Assembly: GCA_022539475.1 (NCBI GenBank)
Contig: VCMS01000037.1
Coordinates: 212,822 to 276,821 of the forward strand
Reading direction: 5' to 3'
Source: Gracilaria domingensis
Taxonomy: Eukaryota > Rhodophyta > Florideophyceae > Gracilariales > Gracilariaceae
DNA length: 64,000 nucleotides
A model generated the notes under the pieces. That model had not been told where the DNA came from, did no database searches, and saw only the letters and a list, made by a program, of their open reading frames with translations. Below, piece by piece: positions 60,341 through 64,000 of the stretch. The position numbers and the translations under genes are program-made. How positions within the stretch are numbered: the first letter of the stretch is position 1; every line of letters starts with the position of its first letter.

Positions 60341-62125
60341 ATGTCGTCGCGGTCCGACGAGTATACCCTCCGTGAATTAGAGGCTCAAGTTCGCATTCTG
60401 CAGAACTCCCAAGTGGGCCTCATCCGGGATATTACGAAGCTCCGGCAACGGCTCGATGAAGCCGGTGTCCGGGATGTTTCGAGCGACGTCCGTGTTTTAC
60501 GGTCTGATGTCAACCAGATTATGGAACACCGACAGGTGTCGGCTGGTCTGCACGAGCAGGCTGCCGCACGCCTGGACCGCCTGGCTACCCGTCTGGAGAC
60601 GGTCGAGCAAATCATCGTATCTGATGCTGTTGCGCCGGGAGCCCCGGTTTCTGAGGGTTCTCAGCACTCGCGCCGTTCCCGGGATCGTCCGGCAAAGAAG
60701 AAGGTCAAGGTTGAGTCTGACTCGTCTTCTTCATCCTCTTCTGATGAGGAGGGCCCCAAAAAGGGATCGTCTACCGACTCTTCGGACAGCGCGGAAGAGC
60801 GCTCTCACTATCGTGCATCCCGTTCGCGGGCTACTGAAGCCACTTCTGGCGTTGCACGAGGCCGTACAAAAGGACGGAGACACCTCGGATTGAAGGAGTT
60901 GAAGCCGACAAACTTACTGTATCGGAAGCTGCTATCTTACCGATATTATCGGCTTGATGACACGACGCCACAGAGGACCCCACCTGGGACTGGCAAAGTG
61001 CGAAATCATCTCCGACAAATGGAGCTCACGCTAAAGCCCCACAAGTTCTCTGGGGAAGATCCAATTCTGGTCTTGGATTTTCTTAGCCGCTTCGTAGCGG
61101 AAGCCGATGTACTTCGGATGAGTGAGGCACAGGCCTACATCGCGCTGCCGTACTTTTTGACGGGTGTAGCCGAAGATCAATTCAATTCGGTTCGTGGGTC
61201 GTCTCGCGCCTCCGAAGGAGAAGTTACGTGCTGGCCGGAAGCGGTACAATATCTCCTGCGCTCTTACGCGACAGGCAATGCGATACAAGGTGCCATACTC
61301 GCGCTACGAGACACGAAGCAAGGAGCCGAAGAGTCGGAAACCGTTTATTCGACCCGCCTCAATAAGGCTTTCCACAGATGTGGCAACGTGTTCTCCGCAG
61401 CCGAGCGGTGTACGATGTTTGTTGATGGACTGGACCGATCAATTCGGACGTTGGTAGCCCATTATCGGGAGAACAAACGCCGGATTACCTATCTGGAACT
61501 CGTTCAATTTGCCCAAGCGGAGGGAGATGCAGCTCGAGCACGCACTGGCATCAAGGCGCGCACGCGCCGACTCCTTCATGTAGAAGGCCGAGACTCCTCA
61601 CTGCCTCATTCGCGAGGTTCTGTTCAAGGGGGTTATGATAACCTGCACCTGTTACAGGACGATGGTTCAATGCCGAGTTCGGAATTGCCGTCGACGACGG
61701 AGCAGTCTACAGTGGATGCAGACCCCGCTCTGTACGCCGGACGTCAAGTCCCGGCATTGCCCGTGCCGCACTCTGGCGGATATCGAAGCCAACGCCCTGG
61801 ATGGAGGGACCCGTATCCTCCTCGACAGGAGCGCCGGCCGCCCAACGCGGATCTTCTTCGTCACCTTATTTGTCATACCTGTTACAGGCCAGGGCACATC
61901 GCTCCGAATTGCTTAATGCCCATACGGGATATGGCGAAGATAGTGCCTCAGTATGAGTCGTTGACGCCCGCCGAGCGGGAACGTGTTCCCGACAAATCGT
62001 ACCTTCGTGCGAAGGCGGAGACTCAGCCTGGAAACCAGGAAACGGTGCCATCGAATGGTGGAACTGTAGCCGCCCCTGCGGAACCGCAACCTCCGCAGAT
62101 TGGCGGCGACGCTCAGAAAAACTGA
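60341..62125 (+). CDS. gag: Gypsy Gag polyprotein
   Basis: 594-aa capsid/nucleocapsid protein. N-terminal coiled coil (LRELEAQVRILQNSQ ... ITKLRQRLDEAG), a Ser/Lys-rich region, the retrotransposon gag domain (LTLKPHKFSGEDPILVLDFL through YREN near residue 380), and one CCHC zinc knuckle CHTCYRPGHIAPNC at residues 511-524. The ORF is intact, unlike pol. The product would assemble virus-like particles around the element RNA. The start is the ATG closest upstream of the coiled coil. The stop codon directly follows a slippery-type AAAAAC. Confidence 0.85.
   Translation: MSSRSDEYTLRELEAQVRILQNSQVGLIRDITKLRQRLDEAGVRDVSSDVRVLRSDVNQIMEHRQVSAGLHEQAAARLDRLATRLETVEQIIVSDAVAPGAPVSEGSQHSRRSRDRPAKKKVKVESDSSSSSSSDEEGPKKGSSTDSSDSAEERSHYRASRSRATEATSGVARGRTKGRRHLGLKELKPTNLLYRKLLSYRYYRLDDTTPQRTPPGTGKVRNHLRQMELTLKPHKFSGEDPILVLDFLSRFVAEADVLRMSEAQAYIALPYFLTGVAEDQFNSVRGSSRASEGEVTCWPEAVQYLLRSYATGNAIQGAILALRDTKQGAEESETVYSTRLNKAFHRCGNVFSAAERCTMFVDGLDRSIRTLVAHYRENKRRITYLELVQFAQAEGDAARARTGIKARTRRLLHVEGRDSSLPHSRGSVQGGYDNLHLLQDDGSMPSSELPSTTEQSTVDADPALYAGRQVPALPVPHSGGYRSQRPGWRDPYPPRQERRPPNADLLRHLICHTCYRPGHIAPNCLMPIRDMAKIVPQYESLTPAERERVPDKSYLRAKAETQPGNQETVPSNGGTVAAPAEPQPPQIGGDAQKN
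62116..62125 (+). promoter_or_regulatory. Candidate -1 ribosomal frameshift site at gag end
   Basis: The gag frame ends CAG AAA AAC TGA. The protease frame is open in -1 across this point, so slippage on AAA AAC would continue into pol. The heptamer G-AAA-AAC differs from the ideal A-AAA-AAC at its first base. A possible stem, GAGGC/GCCTC with loop TGCGAA, lies downstream near 62181-62196. Confidence 0.45.
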
Positions 62126-64000
62126 GCAAGGGAGCCTCCAGCAATGGAGAGGCGCCCCCAGCGACGGGGTTTAGTGCGCCTGAGGCTGCGAAGCCTCGCT
62201 CCCCGGTCACAATCCTTTCGAGGAAACTGGCCACTACAGACGTGGACTCTGAGCACCTTGGTGTCTTGCGTCGCCCGTGGATACGGTCTAAGAACAGCCG
62301 GTTCCCGGATAGAGTCCTGGTCATGGCGAAACGTAACTACAAAGTTTACGCCGACCTAGGTGTTTCCGACCAGTACATGGTTCGGCAGTTGTCCGTGCTC
62401 GATACAGGAGCTGGGCCAAACTTTTGGTTGAGTCTATGATTCCGCCGCACTTGCGGTCTCGCGTTCGTGCGGCGCCGCAGATTGATATAGCGGATGCGAA
62501 CAATCGGCCACTTTCGACTGTGGGAGTAATAGACCTGCTCGTCAGGCTTGGCCGCTACGTGGCGAAGCTCGATTTCTTGGTTTGCAAGCAACTCGCTGCG
62601 CCGGTTATCCTCGGCTGCGACTTCTGTGACCGCTTCGTCGATGCAATTCGACCGCGGAAGCGAACCATCGAGATGGAAGATGGGACTACTGTACCGTTCG
62701 GCGACCCCTTAGAAGGCTCTGAAGAAGCAAGTGCCATTGCCTGCTGCGCAGAAGCCTACAGCCGATGAACGGAAGTCTACAAAGCTCGAGTAGCTCGGCC
62801 CATTTCCATCCCGCCTGAATCACAGGTCTGGGTTACTGTGACCTCCCCACAATGTGGCTTACAAACGGTACAACCGTTGCCTGCGTTACAGGAGAAGCAT
62901 CAGCTTGCCCTCGCTAATGGGATTGTTTTCGTCGAACCCGAGAAGCCTTTTCAGGTGCTGGTTGCGAACTTCAGCCGTTTTTCTCAACGGTTGGTTAGGA
63001 GCCAAGTTATTGGTTCGTTGCTTCCGCATCCTGCGGCTATAGTGCCTACTCAGGTTTCTATTGCCGAGGTTCTCGGAATCCTCGAAGCTGAGGAGGGGGA
63101 GGCGGAACGGAAAATTCCGAAACGACTGGACCGAACAGTTCGTCGGAAGATGCTACGCCGACTTCGTCGGATGCAAATAACCGCAGCCTGTCGAAGGAGG
63201 CAATGCCGACCTCGTCGACAGTAATGATACGGACCTGAGTGCTGCTGACACGAAGGATAAGGCAGTACAGGAACTGGAGTCTCTGGATCTTGAACATGTC
63301 CCAGAGACTCACCGCGATAAATTGCGGCACATGCTTGAGGAGTTCACGCCCATGTGGGATGGCACTCTGGGTAAGATTGGTATTACCGAACATCGGATTG
63401 ATTTGCTACCGAATACTCGGCCCATTTCACAGCACCCTTACAGGGCAGGACCGACAGCTCGCAGGAGGAGAAAGCTCAAGTTGAGAAGATGCTCCGCGCT
63501 GGAGTTATCGAGCCAGGCCAGTCACCTTGGGCATCGCCGGTGTGCATCTCGCCCAAACTGATGGTCTTGGCGAATTTTGCACTATACGATAACCGCAAGC
63601 TAAACGGCGGCTACGGTCAAGGATGTGTATCCATATCCCACGAATGGAGAATGAATCGATTCATTTGGCGACGCGAAAAGTAGTTCCACAACCCTAGACG
63701 TCGAATTGGGCTATTGGCAGTACCGTGAGGGCTGAGGATGCGTGACAAAGACAAAGCCCTTCCGTTTTCATGAAGGTTTTACGAGTTCAATCGGATTGCC
63801 CTTTGAAAAACTACAGACTTCAAAATCGAACGCCGCCAGCCACTTTTCAACGAAGCTGTGGATATTTCTGCTAGCCCGCTTAATGGAAGACAGTCCTGGT
63901 AGACCCTGAGATGACATTATTGTCTTACTCCAGCAACCTGATGAGCACTGACCCACGTACGGGATGTGATGCGGAGTCCTACAGCGATGCAGCATTACGC
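62122..64000 (+). pseudogene. pol: Frameshifted gypsy pol (protease, reverse transcriptase)
   Basis: Aspartic protease with the catalytic motif DTGAG at 62401-62415, followed within ten codons by a frame change near 62420; the distal protease part continues to about 62760 (AAPVILGCDFCDRF). The reverse transcriptase starts around 63250 (MLEEFTPMWDGTLGKIGITE), changes frame near 63465, and shows further stops and indels (about 63590-63750). Near 63911 GATGACATTATTGTC preserves the Asp-Asp-Ile-Ile part of the RT active-site box, but the preceding residues are out of frame. RNase H and integrase lie beyond the window. The copy is therefore non-autonomous. Confidence 0.8.

Larger units (their letters stand above)
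59150..64000 (+). mobile_element. Ty3/gypsy LTR retrotransposon, 3' part beyond window
   Basis: Order: LTR-like region with TATA box, intact gag (60341-62125), -1 frame protease, and frame-broken reverse transcriptase running off the edge. The pol order PR-RT and the RT sequence (TEHRIDLLPNTRPISQHPYR, AGVIEPGQSPWASPV) place it in Ty3/gypsy. The left boundary is not resolved; the value is approximate. A possible primer-binding site, TGGCGACCCGAAACCGG, begins at 60230 just after a CA dinucleotide, which would put the end of the 5' LTR near 60228. The second LTR and target duplication lie outside the window. Confidence 0.8.

Noticed and set aside
1-64000. CRISPR arrays, operons, bacterial promoters, tRNA and rRNA genes
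   Set aside because: No spaced direct repeats of CRISPR type and no tRNA B-box plus acceptor pairing were found by eye; gene structure is eukaryotic. A tRNAscan/Rfam run could still find small RNAs.

Overview
The window is nuclear DNA from a eukaryote with a compact, intron-poor genome. Almost every gene is a single long ORF, but three genes make full sense only when a short GT-AG intron (77-104 bp) is removed. The gene content (mitochondrial Lon and ISC ferredoxin, VPS54, FANCJ, MAPK, CK1, a plastid-type AI-2E permease, GT32-type glycosyltransferase), the paucity of introns, and the alternation of gene islands with repeat-rich gaps ending in a Ty3/gypsy element suggest a red alga, probably a florideophyte of the Chondrus type. 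This is inference from style and gene set, not from a marker gene.

Layout. 1-1.6 kb: an unrecognised protein on the minus strand that runs off the left edge. 3.9-6.2 kb: a basic/acidic nuclear-type protein with a frame break. 6.2-14.5 kb: a dense, partly very GC-rich island with adrenodoxin-type ferredoxin (spliced), casein kinase 1, PP4R3/SMEK (split, probably by an intron) and a MAP kinase with an unusual TAY activation lip. 14.5-17.1 kb: a gap holding decayed copies of parts of both nearby genes, PP4R3 and the PA-TM-RING gene. 17.1-28.0 kb: PA-TM-RING E3 ligase, VPS54, a spliced tandem GT32-like protein, and a plastid-targeted AI-2E family permease. 28-30.8 kb: a repeat gap with nearly perfect long palindromes. 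30.8-38.8 kb: FANCJ/BRIP1 helicase, enoyl-CoA reductase TECR/TSC13, acyltransferase-3, and a degenerate S-adenosylhomocysteinase-like protein. 38.8-43.7 kb: repeats, a non-LTR retrotransposon tail and a broken membrane-protein gene. 43.7-47.6 kb: three-RRM RNA-binding protein and mitochondrial Lon protease, tail to tail. 49.6-58.0 kb: three paralogous, apparently undescribed membrane proteins in alternating orientation. 58.5-59.0 kb: a small hydrophobic-leader/zinc-finger ORF without an ATG. 59.1-64 kb: the 5' part of a Ty3/gypsy retrotransposon with an intact gag, a candidate -1 frameshift site and a frameshifted pol.

The genes alternate strand almost one by one, giving many convergent pairs with very short gaps (20-280 bp), while divergent gaps are longer and hold the promoters and repeats. 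The cellular genes are housekeeping and signalling functions with no single shared pathway. The most unusual content is the three-member membrane-protein family, the AHCY-like protein lacking several catalytic residues, the GT32 protein with one active and one degenerate domain, and the series of long palindromes in the gaps.
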